From: Okapia johnstoni
Lineage: Eukaryota; Chordata; Mammalia; Artiodactyla; Giraffidae
Direction: 5' to 3'
Length of the DNA stretch: 64,000 bases
NCBI GenBank assembly: GCA_024291935.2
Contig: JAGTYA010000024.1
Location: 9,362,001-9,426,000, forward strand
This document shows, piece after piece, positions 9,187 through 19,200 of this stretch; positions within the stretch are counted from its first letter, which is position 1, and each line of letters opens with the position of its first letter. Both the position numbers and the translations under genes were made by a program. Under the pieces are notes generated by a model, which saw only the letters and a list, made by a program, of their open reading frames with translations, was not told where the DNA came from and ran no database searches.

Positions 9187-11988
9187 GTGAGTCGTTGGAG
9201 AGGCCCTCGGGGAAAGAGGAAGGACCCCAGCGGGTTAATAATTAAAACTCCAGTACGGTTCGCACCCAGTTTTAAAATGGACCGCTTTTCCCCCTGCGGC
9301 TTAACACTGGGCGTGTTAAATGGCTCAGTGGAGGGCAGTTCTGGATGGACCAGCTTTCAAGATGCTACCGATTTATTGACGAAGGTTTGATTATTGAAGG
9401 ATGCTTACTTTTCTGAACAAAAGAGGTAGAATTCTTTTTCCATAAATATATTTTATACGTGGAGATACTGTTTAAATATCTTTATATTACTAGTGTAAAA
9501 ACATTTTGTGATTTTGAGTGTTTTTGGCGAAATGCTATCGAATGAATGAACATTTTGTGTTTCCTTTTGTAGATCGAATGGAGCTGTTAGAAATAGCCAA
9601 AGCCAATGCAGCAAAAGCATTAGGAACAGCCAACTTTGACTTGCCAGCTAGTCTCAGAAGTGTTCCTGTATCTAAAGAAAGAAACCAGGAAACAGCTGTA
9701 CTGAATAATGGTGCAAAGTCTGAGGTAAGTAGTTTAAGTTTATTTTAAGAATAAATTTAATCTTCAAACTTCATCTTTAAACTTACACTTAATATTAAAA
9801 TGAATAAGATCTTCAGAAGATCTTCGAAAAGAGCTGATTATCCATTATTATTTCATTTACCCTAGACTGTTTCTTGAAATGGCTAGCTAAATATAATTTA
9901 AAATAACAGACCTGACAATATTAGATAGGGTCTTTGGCATGAAAGTGGGAGCTGCTGCTGCTGCTAAGTCGCTTCAGTCCGGTCCGACTCTGCGACCCCA
10001 TAGATGGCAGCCCACCAGGCTCCGCCATCCCTGGGATTCTCCAGGCAAGGACACTGGAGTGGGTTGCCATTTCCTTCTCCAGTGCAGGAAAGTGAAAAGT
10101 GAAAGTGAAGTTGATCAGTCCTGTCCAACTCTTAGCGACCCCATGGACTGCAGCCCACCAGACTCCTCCGTCCATGGGATTTTCCAGGCAAAAGTACTGG
10201 AGTGGGGTGCCATTGCCTTCTCCGGGAAGTGGGAAACTAATGACCCTTATTTTCAATTGACATAATCCTGATTACTTCCATAATTGTAGCTGGTACTTTG
10301 GTGATTTCTGTGTAGTTACCAAGTTTTTCTAGCTAGTTTTTTACAGAGTGTAATTTTCATTTGTAGGGTTATGTTCCCACAGATTCTGTACTCAACATAC
10401 AGTATAGTTTATCTGCTTTATTTCTGTCTTATAGAAATCATGAATGTGGTCTCCAGACATTGATGAAGAAAGTCTTGGTAATTGATACATGCACAAAAGC
10501 ATCAGAGGTTAAACTAATTTGAAGTCTATGTTGACACATTGAAAGCTTAGTTTTCTGTTGGTAGATTCCGATGCATGCTAGAATTTGGGACAAGCACTAT
10601 TTGGATAAGATACTAAAAACAATTTTTAAATGAAAGTGTACTTTGTAATGGTGGGGCATCTGATAAAGATGTCCCTTTCATAATATATGCAATATATTCC
10701 AGATGTTTTGAGAGATTACAGAAGAAGAGGCCTGCTTCATTTGCAGATAAGTTTATTATAATTCTCCAGAAATGTGCAGCATAAAATGCATAACTTTAAA
10801 GGTTTAAGATAATTAGGAACTGATACATTTAGTTAACATAGGAACAATGGGTTATCTCCTGTCATGCAGACCCAGATGTGGATTTGCCTAAGCATTAGTG
10901 GTGGACAAATAAGAGTTGAGTTGATTTTTCAGGTGATTAGGTACCCAACTGGATGGGCAAATGCCTTAGTTCTTTTGAAACTAGGTATTTTTTGGTTTGA
11001 TTTTATTTTCACAGTTACTTGAATTTACCTCAGAGGGATACATACAATACTGCTTTATGGAGAAGAGTGTCTTAGATTATTGAATCAATTTTGTTATGGG
11101 AAAAACTTAAGAAAAGTACTGTGTTATTTTAGGATGTTGACTGTTAGATCAAACTTGATTTGTGTCTCTACAAGTAAATTTATAATAAAGTTGGACTGCT
11201 TTTTATACCTACAAGGGTGTGACTTCTAAAATCTACTTCTTTTACCTGTCTAGCTACCGGACAAGGTAACAGAAGATGGAACAAAAAATGCCAATGAAAA
11301 GTCTTACCAGCAAAAAAGCATCGCTTTTAGCTCTAACATAAGTATATCTAAGCATTGATCACTCAAAAACTAGACTTGGAATGTATTTCTGTTAGGGGGC
11401 TTTTATTTTTGTTGGCTTACTTGTGATGATATGAGGCCTACTAAGCCACTAAATAGAATTTTTAATACTTTTTTTGTGTGGTCCTCACAAGTGACCAATA
11501 GGTTCCTACTCTAATATGCACATTCTCAGTTTTCAGCATTTTCCCCTTTTAACTGTTCCCTTTGTCCTTTTTGATTGTTGAAATATTTTAAAATAAAATC
11601 TCAGAATATCCTGTGATTAGAATAATCAGCTAAAGCCTTAAAAAAATTTCAAGACTTATCTTAATATTTCCTTATTGCAGTATGCCTTGCATGTATCTGA
11701 TTTCCCCCACTAGTGTCTTGGCTTTACAGTTTGATGGAATCAGGTTGCAAGTGAGGTCCATGGCTTTGCATTTGGTTGGTGTCTTATTTAATGTATTTTT
11801 TAAAATGATATTTTAAATATATAATGTATGTGTTTGGGAAGCTGACTTAAGAATTTGTTCTCTTTCAGAATTCTGTAGCAAAGCCTATGCTTCAGAAATC
11901 AGCTAAATCTACTGCTGAAGAGAATTCTTCAGGATCCTCAAAAATAGATAAGAAGAAAAGTCCATATGGACTGTGGATACCTGTCTAA
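8700..11988 (+). CDS. RSRP1: RSRP1, arginine/serine-rich protein 1 (four coding exons)
   Basis: Coding exons are 8700-9186, 9573-9724, 11254-11337 and 11869-11988, giving 280 residues including the split codon and close to the roughly 290 of human RSRP1. The start [13 protein letters not shown] matches the family, and the upstream acceptor at 8647 places this ATG in the second exon. Residues about 35-113 form an RS domain of alternating Arg and Ser. An Arg/Tyr-rich part (about 113-136) and a short second RS cluster (about 141-154) follow. The helical-looking block [18 protein letters not shown] is at about 163-180, and the protein ends in the conserved [13 protein letters not shown] proteins act in nuclear speckles; human RSRP1 is little studied and has been proposed to help spliceosome assembly. 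First, second and last junctions are canonical. The donor after the 84-nt exon reads AT instead of GT, so the full-length message depends on a non-standard splice (see findings). Confidence 0.93.
9573..9724 (+). CDS. RSRP1: RSRP1 coding exon 2
   Basis: The acceptor TTTTGTAG ends at 9572 and the donor GTAAGT begins at 9725. The exon completes Asp163 and encodes 50 further residues beginning [17 protein letters not shown], the best conserved non-RS part of the family. It ends on a codon boundary. Confidence 0.95.
9951..10223 (-). mobile_element. Bov-A2 SINE in RSRP1 intron
   Basis: Two tandem BovA units in reverse orientation each carry the hallmark segments GACCCCATGGACTGCAGC-like and CCAGGCAAGAATACTGGAGTGG-like, joined by a short GAAAGTGAAAGTG linker. 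This is the dimeric Bov-A2 structure. It lies in the intron after the second coding exon and has no visible effect on splice sites. Confidence 0.88.
11254..11337 (+). CDS. RSRP1: RSRP1 coding exon 3, with AT in place of GT at the donor
   Basis: The acceptor CTGTCTAG ends at 11253. The exon encodes 28 residues, [12 protein letters not shown] through SIAFSSN, which align with the human protein. It is 84 nt long and starts and ends in phase 0, so skipping it would keep the frame. The next bases are ATAAGT where GTAAGT is expected. A nearby GT at 11342 would add 4 nt and shift the frame, with a stop at 11904-11906. Reading into the intron gives six extra residues and a TGA at 11356-11358. An AATAAA at 11592-11597 could serve such an intron-retaining transcript. 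Confidence 0.8.
11869..11988 (+). CDS. RSRP1: RSRP1 last coding exon
   Basis: The acceptor TCTCTTTCAG ends at 11868. The exon encodes [14 protein letters not shown] and continues to the conserved end SPYGLWIPV, with stop TAA at 11986-11988. It starts in phase 0, which fixes the expected end of the preceding exon at 11337. Confidence 0.93.
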   Translation, partial: NSVAKPMLQKSAKSTAEENSSGSSKIDKKKSPYGLWIPV

Positions 11989-12335
11989 AAAAAGCCAACA
12001 GCTAAGGTTGCCTGAAATGCACTTTTTTTGGCAAGTTTGTGTTTCTAGCATTATTCCATTCTTGTGAACCGTTTAATGGTGGTGTTGCAATTACAAATGA
12101 CAACACAAAAATATGTAAATACTTAATTTAAATAATGTTTTAGATTTCTCTTGCAGATGGGAGATAGCACAGATGGACCACAGGTTACACACAGGTGGGA
12201 TTCTTGTGTATTTAAACTTAAAAATGTTTTATATATTATGGATCTGTTACGTAGAAGTGAAATTTTAAAAAGCAAACAGTAATTGAACTGTTTGTGTTGT
12301 AAATATTTTGTTAATAAATTTGTTTTTATTATTTT
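11989..12335 (+). other. RSRP1: RSRP1 3' untranslated region with poly(A) signal
   Basis: The AT-rich sequence after the stop codon contains a canonical AATAAA at 12313-12318 followed by T-rich sequence, the likely main polyadenylation site. A further AATAAA near 12728 could give a longer 3' end. Confidence 0.7.
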
Positions 12336-13157
12336 AGTCTCTCTTGATTGTGTATATTTTACATAATGGGTTTTTATTTAATGAAGAAGAATGGGGCAGT
12401 ATCTCCTTGAAAACCTTCCTTCTCCCAGATCCAAACCCATGGATTGATACCATAGGGCTCAGTGACCTTACCTGGGAGTTGGTGAGAAATGTTGAACCTC
12501 AAGTCTCTACCCCAGATCTGAATTAAAAACTGAATCACAACTGTGTTTCCCGTTGATGTAGATACTCATTAAAATCTGAAAAGTTTGGTCTTAAAGACTT
12601 AATATTAGCATAGTGTTGTCCTGAGCTGAGCATCAGGGCAGGAAACTCAGAGAGGTTGAAGTGGAATTGCTCAATGAGCTAGAAAATCAGAGGCTTTAGT
12701 TTCATTTATTTTTTTCCATCATGTTTTAATAAATGTTCATTGATTTGAAATTCTTGAATGCTTCTTACTGTAGCTGGGGGAACTTAACTGAGCATGTAAA
12801 AACTTTAAAATGAGTGTTACACTAAAGATCTGGACAGTTGGTTTAAACATTAGCTACAGACTTTTGTAATTTTGCCTGTTAATACAGTAGTGGATACCAG
12901 GACTAGAAAGATTTAAGCCCTTTTTAGATGGTCTTGCCAAGCATTTGACTAATTGCATAAAATGTTTGAATTTAAATGTAAGATGTCAACTTAAAAAGAT
13001 AGTGAAGATCCTCAAGTAGGATATAATACTGTATTAACTAAAGCTGTACTATCCAGTATTTTACATGCACGTCCCATTAAGACAGCCACTACCCCGTGGG
13101 TGCTTTTGATTACTTTGGAAGTTGGCTAGAATGACTGAGGAGCTGAATTTTTTTCCT
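12336..13157. other. Intergenic noncoding sequence after RSRP1
   Basis: Unique AT-rich sequence with an extra AATAAA near 12728; no exon or named repeat seen. Confidence 0.4.
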
Positions 13158-13228
13158 TTATGTATATTTTATTGAAATACAATTGAGAATGTTTCAGGTG
13201 CACAGCAAGTTGATTTAGTTGTACATAC
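13158..13228 (-). mobile_element. Old L1 3'-end fragment
   Basis: TTTTATTGAAATACAATTG followed by TTTCAGGTGCACAGCAAG is the reverse of an artiodactyl L1 3' UTR, similar to the copy at 25861. Confidence 0.6.
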
Positions 13229-14572
13229 CAGTTCAGTTCAGTTCAGTCGCTCAGTCGTGTCCGACTCTTTGCGACCCCATGAATTGCAGCACGCCAGGCC
13301 TCTGTCCATCACCAACTCCCGGAGTCTACCCAAACCTATGTCCATCGAGTCGGTGATGCCATCCAGCCATCTCATCCTCTGTCGTCCCCTTCTCCTCCTG
13401 CCCCCAATCCTTCCCAGCATTAGGGTCTTTTCCAACGAGTCAACTCTTCGCATGAGGTGGCCAAAGTATTGGGAGTTTCAGCTTCAACATCAGTCCTTCC
13501 ATTGAACACCCAGGACTGATCTCCCCTAGGATGGACTGGTTGGATCTTCTTGCAGTCCAAGGGACTCTCAAGAGTCTCCAACACCACAGTTCAAAAGCAT
13601 CAATTCTTCGACGCTCAGCTTTCTTCACCGTCCAACTCGCATCCATACATGACTACTGGAAAAACCATAGCCTTGACTAGATGCACCTTTGTTGGCAAAG
13701 TAATGTCTCTGCTTTTAAATATGCTATCTAGGTTGGTCATAACCTTCCTTCCAAGGAGTAAGCATCTTTTAATTTCATGGCTGCAAACACCAGCAGCAGT
13801 GATTTTGGAGTCCACTGTTTCCCATCTATTTCCCATGAAGTGATGGGACCAGATGCCATGATGTTAGTTTTCTGAACGTTGAGCTTTAAGCCAACTTTTT
13901 CACTCTCCTCTCTCACTTTCATCAAGAGGCTCTTTAGTTCTTCTTCACTTTCTGCCATAAGGGTGGTGTCATCCGCATATCTGAGGTTATTGATATTTCT
14001 CCCGGCAATCTTGATTCCAGCTTGTGTTTCTTCCAGCCCAGCGTTTCTCATGATGTACTCTGCATAGATGTTAAATAAGCAGGGTGACAATATACAGCCT
14101 TGATGTACTCCTTTTCCTATTTGGAACCAGTCTGTTCCATGTCCAGTTCTAACTGTTGCTTCCTGACCTGCATACAGGTTTTTCAAGAGATAGGTCAGAT
14201 GGTCTGGTATTCCCATCTCTTTGAGAATTATCCACAGTTTATTGTGATCCACACAGTCAAAGGCTTTGGCATAGTCAATAAAACAGAAATAGATGTTTCT
14301 CTGGAACTCTCTTGCTTTTTTGATGATCCAGCAGATGTTGGCAATTTGATCTCTGGTTCCTCTGCCTTTTCTGAAACCAGCTTGAAATGTAGTACTTGAG
14401 TGCAATCTCAAAGATGACAGAATGATTTCTGTTTCCTAAACTAACCGTTCAGTATCACAGTAATCCAAGTCTATGCCCCAATCAGTAATGCTGAAGAAGC
14501 TGAAGTTGAACGATTCTATGAGGACCAAAAGACCTAGAACTAACACCAAGAAAAGATGTCCTTTTCATCATC
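13229..14572 (-). mobile_element. BovB LINE with inverted 5' segment
   Basis: 13229-14395 is BovB in reverse. The minus strand encodes RT text from AGFRKGRGTRDQI and FCFIDYAKAFDCVDH through LRYADDTTLM to the C terminus. At about 14396 the orientation flips: 14397-14572 reads on the + strand as upstream BovB coding sequence (YAP-type text, then LELTPRKDVLFII). The two parts are adjacent portions of one element in opposite orientation, the signature of 5' inversion during reverse transcription. One frame is interrupted near 13740, so the copy is inactive. Confidence 0.88.
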
Positions 14573-14892
14573 AGGGCTTCCCTGACAGTTCAGTTGGTAA
14601 AGAATTCTCCTGCAATGCAAGAGATTTGGGTTTGATTCCTGGGTTGTGAAAATCCACTGGAGAAGGGATAGGCTACCCACTCCAGTATTCTTCAGCTTCC
14701 CTGTGGCTCAGCTCCTATAGAACGTGCCTGCAAAGAGGCAGACCTGGGTTTGATCCCTGGGTTGGGAAGATCCCCTGGAGAAAGGAAGGGCTATCCACCC
14801 CAGTATTCTGGCCTAGAGAATTCCATGGCCTCCATAGTCCATTGGGTTGCAAAGAGTCGGTCACGACTTAGGGACTTTTCAACTTCACTTCA
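14573..14892 (+). mobile_element. Two Bov-tA SINE heads in tandem
   Basis: GGGCTTCCCTGACAGTTCAG starts a Bov-tA that stops after about 118 bp (CCAGTATTCTT). A second, longer Bov-tA starts at about 14692 (CAGCTTCCCTGTGGCTCAG) and runs to the GACTTTTCAACTTCACTTC end. It is either a dimer or one element inserted in another. Confidence 0.85.
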
Positions 14893-15412
14893 GCCCTACG
14901 CACCTCAGGGAGCCAGGAAGTGTACCTGTTACTTGTTTTCACTTCCCCCTTAGGCAGCAAGTTTTCCAGTAATGCTTTGGTTGAATTCATCTGGCCTCTT
15001 ACCAATTTCTATTGATTAAAATAAGAGTCCAAGAACCCTGGCTGGTCCATAACACTACCAGCCATATAGTAATTCATGTTTCTTCGCAGGCTCACCAATA
15101 GTGTGTCATTGAACTTTGAGATTTTTATCATATTTCCATCTGTAAAATAAAAACAATCCACTGAGATTCTGATTAAATAACATTTATACTTATTGGAGAT
15201 ACTCCTTTGTGATAACACATTTTTCTTTTGTCTTCCAACCAGAAAATCCTTAATCACTTATTGAAATTTAAGTTTTTTAATTTAAATCTATTGTAGTTTT
15301 CCTCATGTTACCGTTTAAATCTTATACAGTATCTTCTCATTTAGGGGACTACTTTTTCATTTCCACATCCAACTAACGGTTGAAGTAAAGAAAAAAATTA
15401 TTTTCATGCATT
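14893..15412. other. Intergenic noncoding sequence
   Basis: AT-rich unique sequence; nothing recognised. Confidence 0.4.
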
Positions 15413-15428
15413 CCTCTTGTATCCAGCA

Positions 15429-15501
15429 GCTATGTTGTTGTGGCTAAGTCGTGTCCCCCTCTTTGCGAACTCAGGGACTGCTGCACTCTAGGCTTCCCTG
15501 A
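15429..15501 (-). mobile_element. 73-bp BovA fragment with perfect 16-bp target-site duplication
   Basis: A very short BovA 3' end (GGCTAAGTCGTGTCC, GGGACTGCTGCACTC) is flanked by CCTCTTGTATCCAGCA at 15413-15428 and 15502-15517. Confidence 0.88.
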
Positions 15502-15517
15502 CCTCTTGTATCCAGCA

Positions 15518-15899
15518 CCTTACTGAATTATATTAACTTTTTGGCCCTATTATTAATTTCGGCGTAGTTTTCCCGTTGAGCACGTTAGAACGAACAGGAT
15601 GGGATGCGCCCTGCTCTTTTGCATCCCATCGATTTACAACATCGTTGCGGGGAAAAGAAAAATTAAACAGACTTGAAAAATCTCGTACATACATGGAAGA
15701 GAATGAAAATGGTGCCATACGACAGTACTAAGGGTCTACGGGAGACAACGTAGTCAGGGAAAGACCTGCTTTGGAGGAGGTGACACAGCCTAAGCGCTGA
15801 AGGGAAAACACTTTCCGCTTAAGGGTGAGGTACACAGTTGAGGTAACTTTCCACAAGGTTCTCCTAGCTTGCCCAACCCACCCGCCGCTACCGAAACCC
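15518..15899. other. Unique sequence upstream of SYF2
   Basis: Nothing coding recognised. Several scattered CpGs suggest the edge of the SYF2 CpG island. Confidence 0.4.
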
Positions 15900-16214
15900 T
15901 CCTGGCCCGCCCCCGCCCCCCCCCCGCCCCGCCCCGCCCCCCCGCCCCGCCCCACATCGCCCCCCCCCGCCCCGCCCGCCCCGCCCCCGCCCGCCCCGCC
16001 CCCGCCCCCGCCTCTACGGCCTTTTGCGGCTGCGCAGTACTCGCCCAATTGAAAATGTCTCACTGCCAAAAGGGGCAGGGATTGGCCCTAAATGCCTGAG
16101 GCTGCCGGAAGAGGCGGGGTTTATGGTAGGCTATTATCGTGTATTGACGCGGCAGTCCAAAGGTCGGCGGAAGTGCTGGGTGTTGTTTCCGGAAGTGGGC
16201 AAGGAAAGCTTGAG
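15900..16214 (+). promoter_or_regulatory. SYF2: SYF2 promoter with C-rich tract, CCAAT, ETS and YY1 motifs
   Basis: A C-rich, GC-box-filled tract (about 15905-16012) is followed by CCAAT motifs near 16045 and, reversed, at 16081. Next come three ETS-type CCGGAA/GCGGAA cores near 16104, 16166 and 16187. The sequence AGATGGCGGC around the start codon (16213-16222) matches the YY1 consensus. ETS plus YY1 at the start of transcription is a common arrangement for TATA-less housekeeping genes. The transcription start probably lies within the last 100 bases but cannot be fixed from sequence. Confidence 0.7.
15905..16012. repeat. C-rich (CCCCGCC)n low-complexity tract
   Basis: About 108 bp consist almost only of C runs of 3-9 separated by single G, with three non-GC interruptions. 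The opposite strand has well over ten runs of three or more G, far beyond the minimum for a G-quadruplex. The tract also contains many GC-box (Sp1-type) cores. It begins about 310 bp upstream of the SYF2 ATG. Confidence 0.95.
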
Positions 16215-16241
16215 ATGGCGGCTGCGACTCCTGTTGAGAAG
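16215..16241 (+). CDS. SYF2: SYF2 coding exon 1
   Basis: This exon encodes MAAATPVEK and ends at donor GTACGT (16242). The ATG sits inside a YY1-like motif. It was chosen because it is the only ATG in frame with the next exon within the promoter-proximal region and gives a family-like N terminus. Confidence 0.88.
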
Positions 16242-19200
16242 GTACGTGCTGCTGGTTCTACCCAGGTTTCTTAGTTGGGGAGGATTCTGAGGGCAGCAGG
16301 GGCGAGAAGTGGAGGAAGTGCTTGTGTGCTGGGTCAGGAAGGCGCAGATAATGTGGGGCCTGGATCGCGATGAGCGCCTGGCCCGGCCCGCGGGGACTCT
16401 CCTGGGCTGGCCGGGGAGAAGCCGAACCGGCCCTTACTTCAACCTCTCCTCCGTCATATAGGTGGCGGTGGGTGGAGCAGAGGAGCTGGCCGCCCAGAAG
16501 CGCGAACAGAGACTGCGCAAATTCCGGGAGCTGCACCTGAAGCGGGTGAGTTGTCCCGGAGGCCGCCTGACACTTGTCCCCTGGCCAGGCCCGCGCACGT
16601 TTGTGGAGGGAGGAGGAAGGCGCACCTGTGCGTGTGACAGATTGGCAGAGCTGGATGCAAGTTCTGTCCCGGTGGTTCTCAACCTGGCAGCACATTGGAG
16701 TCACTTTTGGAAACAGACATGCTTTCTCCAAACCTTTTTTCGAGTTTTGGGGGTCTCTCACTAACAGCTTCTCTGCGGTGTGACTCCAGTAAACTCTTCC
16801 AAACAGAGGGAACACATGCAAAGGAAAGGAATTCTATCAGGGAAAAGAGTCCGCAAACAGCTGGCTGCAGTTGGAGCCAAGAAACAAAAAAGCAGCTCTT
16901 GACTGTTTCAACTCAAAGGGTCCTGACTGATAGCTTGGCCACGGTTTCACAAAATCCTCACCCACACTCAGACTACCACAGTGTGACAAAAGCAAAGCTG
17001 TACAGACCACATAAATGACCACACAGCACCGTCTTCTGCTAACACCAGTGATAAATACAGCACTAGCCTCACTCCCTTACCCCTGCCTCCTGTATAGAAA
17101 CTGAAGTATGTTCATAAAAACAATCATACTATGCCCTGACTTTCTGACCCTGCCTAAGCCAGAGCTTCCTTGAACCTCTCCCTCCAGTCACCTGATAGAG
17201 ACTCAAATTCTATAAGTAGCTCCTCCTAACACCTTTTCACTGAAATGTCTCCAGTTCCCCATGGTTTGCTGTTTCCTTCAGTGTAGCACATGCAGCTTTG
17301 ACCACACGTATTCTTGGTGTCTGGATGGCAGGAATGACACGTTGAGAGAAGTCTGTTTCTTTACCCAGAAAAATTTGATACAGGATTAAACACACATATT
17401 TACTTGGAGGGACTAGGTGAAGAACATGGGGTTGGATATTAAGAGACACATCTTCCTGGACTAGCTGCCTCCAGCCTGTGACCCAACAAACATCTAACTT
17501 AAGTTGTCCCTGAGATAGTATACTTGTTTTGGTTTATGCAGTTAAATTTATTTTAAAACAGACTCTTCATACAGTAATTTAAATGGGGAGTGCCTTTCAT
17601 TTGCCATAATGTAAACTGCTAAAATAGCTAAAGAGCAGGAGTACTTGGGAAAGGTTAGAGATACTATGATAGGTATTAAAGTGCCAGCCTCAAATTGAGC
17701 CTTCTTCCTTGAATTAGTCAGGATTAAAAGGGAACTGAAAGTAGAATATTTTTTTCATAATGTGAGACATTAACCCCAGGCATCTGGAATAGCACACCAG
17801 TACAGCTCAACACATTTCTTGACTGTATACAAATGTAAGACCTTGCTTAACATCTTTTGATGGTTCTCTTGCTTTTAGGATAAAGGGGAGTCCCTTGTTA
17901 ATATGTCTACTTGGCCTTCCTTAAAGTGGGAAAAATTTGTTTGGATTTATTTTTGTGTTTCAGCCAACAACCTTTTTGTGTTTATGGGTTTAGAATGAAG
18001 CTCGTAAATTAAATCACCAGGAAGTTGTTGAAGAAGATAAAAGACTTAAGTTACCTGCAAATTGGGAAGCCAAAAAAGCTCGTTTGGAATGGGAACTACA
18101 GGAAGAAGAAAAGAAAAAGGTTAGGAACTGCTCTGCTGTCTTCATAAGTGGTCTATTCTATTGTATTGAGACAGTAAAAAAAATTCTTTATCAGCTGCAA
18201 CACTTTGGGCAAGTAATCTAATCTCCCTGTGATTGTGTTTTCTCATCTGTAAAATGGGATCTGTAATAATTACTTGAGTTAATTATGAATTAAATGAGTC
18301 AGTGCATTTGGAACATTTATTTATTTATTTATTTATTTATTTATATTTATTTATTTTTATTTTAGTTGGGGGCTAATTACTTTACAATATTGTAGTAGTT
18401 TCTGCCATACATTGACATGAATCAGCCATGGGTTCACATGTGCTCCCCCTCCCGAACCCTCCTCCCCACCTCCCTCCCCCTCCCATCCCTCTGTGTCATC
18501 CCAACGCTCCATCCCTGAGCATCCGTCCCATGCATAGAACATGGAATGGTGTTCTGCTTCACATATGACAATATACATGTTTCAATGTTATTGTCCCAGA
18601 ATGTCCCACCCTCACCTTCTCCCTCAGAGTCCACAGGACTGTTCTATGCATCTGTGTCTCTTATTCTGTCTCACATATAGGGTTACCGTTACCATCTTTC
18701 AAATTCCATATGCATGCATTAGTATACTGTATTGGTGCTTTTCTTTCTGGCTCACTTCACTCTGTATAATGGGCTCCAGTTTCATCCATCTCAATAGAAC
18801 CGATTCAAATGTATTTTTTTTAATGGCTGCGTAATATTCCATTGTGTATATGTACCACAGCTTCCTTATCCATTCGTCTGCCGATGGACATCTAGGTTGC
18901 TTCCATGTCCTGGCTATTGTAAACAGTGCTGTGATGAACATTGGGGTACACGCATCTCTTTCAATTCTGGTTTCTTCGGTGTGTATGCCTAGCAGTGGGA
19001 TTGCTGGGTCATATGGCAGTTCTATTTCCAGTTTTTTAAGGAATCTCCACACTGTTCTCCATAGTGGCTGTACTAGTTTGCATTCCCACCAACAGTGTAA
19101 CAGGGTTCCCTTTTCTCCACACCCTCTCCAGCATTTATTGCTTGTAGACGTTTGGATAGCAGCCATTCTGACTGGTGTGTAATGGTACCTCATTGTGGTT

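Noticed and set aside
15728..16069. Glycine-rich minus-strand open frame upstream of SYF2
   Set aside because: It is generated by the C-rich low-complexity tract.
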